DNA of 34,023 nucleotides from an uncultured beta proteobacterium (GTDB taxonomy: Bacteria > Pseudomonadota > Gammaproteobacteria > Burkholderiales > Burkholderiaceae_C), in assembly GCA_903924955.1 (NCBI GenBank), contig CAIYDK010000151.1:1-34023 (forward strand), given 5' to 3'. The translations under genes were made by a program, and so were the position numbers. The notes beneath the pieces were generated by a model. That model ran no database searches and was not told the origin of the DNA. It was given only the letters and a program-made list of their open reading frames with translations. Below, piece by piece: positions 32,964 through 34,023 of this stretch. Every line of letters begins with the position of its first letter. Position 1 is the stretch's first letter.

Positions 32964-34023
32964 TCAGGAACTGCAACTGATGGAAATGCTGCCAGCCCAG
33001 TCGGGCGGGAATCCGGCAAAGGACTCGAAAGGAGGGTGTTCGTCAAATGGCTGCTCCAGCACCTTTAGGAGCTGTTCTACCACCGAGTAGTCCTTGACCC
33101 GTGCCGCCTGGATGGCCAGCTCGCCGAGGTGGTTGCGTAGCACGTATTTTGGGTTGGTTCTTAACATCAAATCGGACGTTTGCCCCCGTAGGGTATGCGC
33201 AAGCTGCTCTGAATATTGTAGCAACCACTGGTCGATTCCAGAGCGATCCATAAATAGGTCGCTGACCGATGCGTCCTCACCTCCAGGGTTTTCGTCCCGC
33301 GCTTTGACCCAGTGGCTCAGTCGGCGCCAGAAAATGGTGTAGTCCACCCGCTCGGCAGCAAGCAGCTGCAAGACCTGCTCTGCCAGTATGCGGTGACCGT
33401 CTCGATGCGCCGCAAACCCCAATTTCGCGGACATACAGGCATTGAAGGCCGTGGGGTACGCATTCTTGTAGGTTTCCAACGCGGCCACAGCCAGATCCTG
33501 TTCGCCAATCAGAGGCAGCAGCGCCTGGCCCAGGCAATACAGGTTCCAGTAGGCCACGTTGGGCTGCTTGTTGAAGGCGTAGCGACCCTGGTGGTCAGAG
33601 TGGTTGCAGATGTGGCCGGGGTCGAACCCATCCAGAAACTGAAACGGGCCATAGTCAATCGTGAGGCCCAGAATACTCATGTTGTCCGTATTCATGACGC
33701 CGTGGCAAAACCCGACGGCCTGCCACTGCGCCACCATCTTTGCCGTGCGTTCGGTGACCGCTTGCAACAGGTTGGCATAGGGGTTGCTACTGGGTTGCGT
33801 GCTGGAACCGCAATCGGGGTAGTAGCGTTCTATGACATAGTCCGCTAACTCTTTCAGCTGCGCGTGCTGGTCATGGTGACAAAAGTGCTCAAAATGGCCA
33901 AATCGGATGAAGCTCGGTGCCAGTCGCGTTACCACGGCGGCGGTTTCCATGGCTTCGCGGCGCACGGGTTCGTCTGACCCGGTCACGCACAGTGCGCGGG
34001 AGGTGGGAATGTGCAAACCGTGC
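32964..34023 (-). CDS. selO: Protein adenylyltransferase SelO (YdiU), partial: N-terminal part lies beyond the right edge
   Basis: [46 protein letters not shown]...[70 protein letters not shown]-terminus ends ISCSS. The TTG at 34016 in the ORF track is internal, not the true start. Confidence 0.94.
   Translation of the reverse strand, partial: HGLHIPTSRALCVTGSDEPVRREAMETAAVVTRLAPSFIRFGHFEHFCHHDQHAQLKELADYVIERYYPDCGSSTQPSSNPYANLLQAVTERTAKMVAQWQAVGFCHGVMNTDNMSILGLTIDYGPFQFLDGFDPGHICNHSDHQGRYAFNKQPNVAYWNLYCLGQALLPLIGEQDLAVAALETYKNAYPTAFNACMSAKLGFAAHRDGHRILAEQVLQLLAAERVDYTIFWRRLSHWVKARDENPGGEDASVSDLFMDRSGIDQWLLQYSEQLAHTLRGQTSDLMLRTNPKYVLRNHLGELAIQAARVKDYSVVEQLLKVLEQPFDEHPPFESFAGFPPDWAGSISISCSS

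Overview
The window looks like chromosomal DNA from a high-GC betaproteobacterium, probably Comamonadaceae (Rhodoferax/Polaromonas-like; inferred from gene content and protein character, not from a search). It is gene-dense with ordinary housekeeping and metabolic loci. In order: a CheB-CheR type chemotaxis protein (3' end cut by the left edge); a PadR regulator divergent from a FadH-like 2,4-dienoyl-CoA reductase and a SnoaL-like gene; a duplicated tetraheme cytochrome c; an LPLAT acyltransferase; a polar amino-acid ABC transporter operon (SBP, two permeases, succinylglutamate-desuccinylase-like enzyme, ATPase) followed directly by a triple-PAS GGDEF diguanylate cyclase; a YgiQ radical SAM protein; a divergent glycogen cluster (glgPBX / glgCA); a CaiB/BaiF protein; a DnaQ-like exonuclease; a MOSC protein; a U32 peptidase; an FAH-family protein; and selO-msrB-yciB-bolA-ppiC (selO cut by the right edge). 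I found no rRNA, tRNA, CRISPR array, phage or IS element. I see no clear novel system. The best second-look items are: (i) a pair of identical 14-bp palindromes, arranged symmetrically, between padR and fadH; (ii) a short dispersed repeat family with copies at about 6760, 13890 and 28440, one apparently absorbed in frame into ygiQ and one supplying the last codons of the diguanylate cyclase; (iii) an aot-like transport operon in which a diguanylate cyclase follows the ATPase; (iv) a possible amber-interrupted small ORF translationally coupled to the acyltransferase; and (v) the internally duplicated tetraheme cytochrome.
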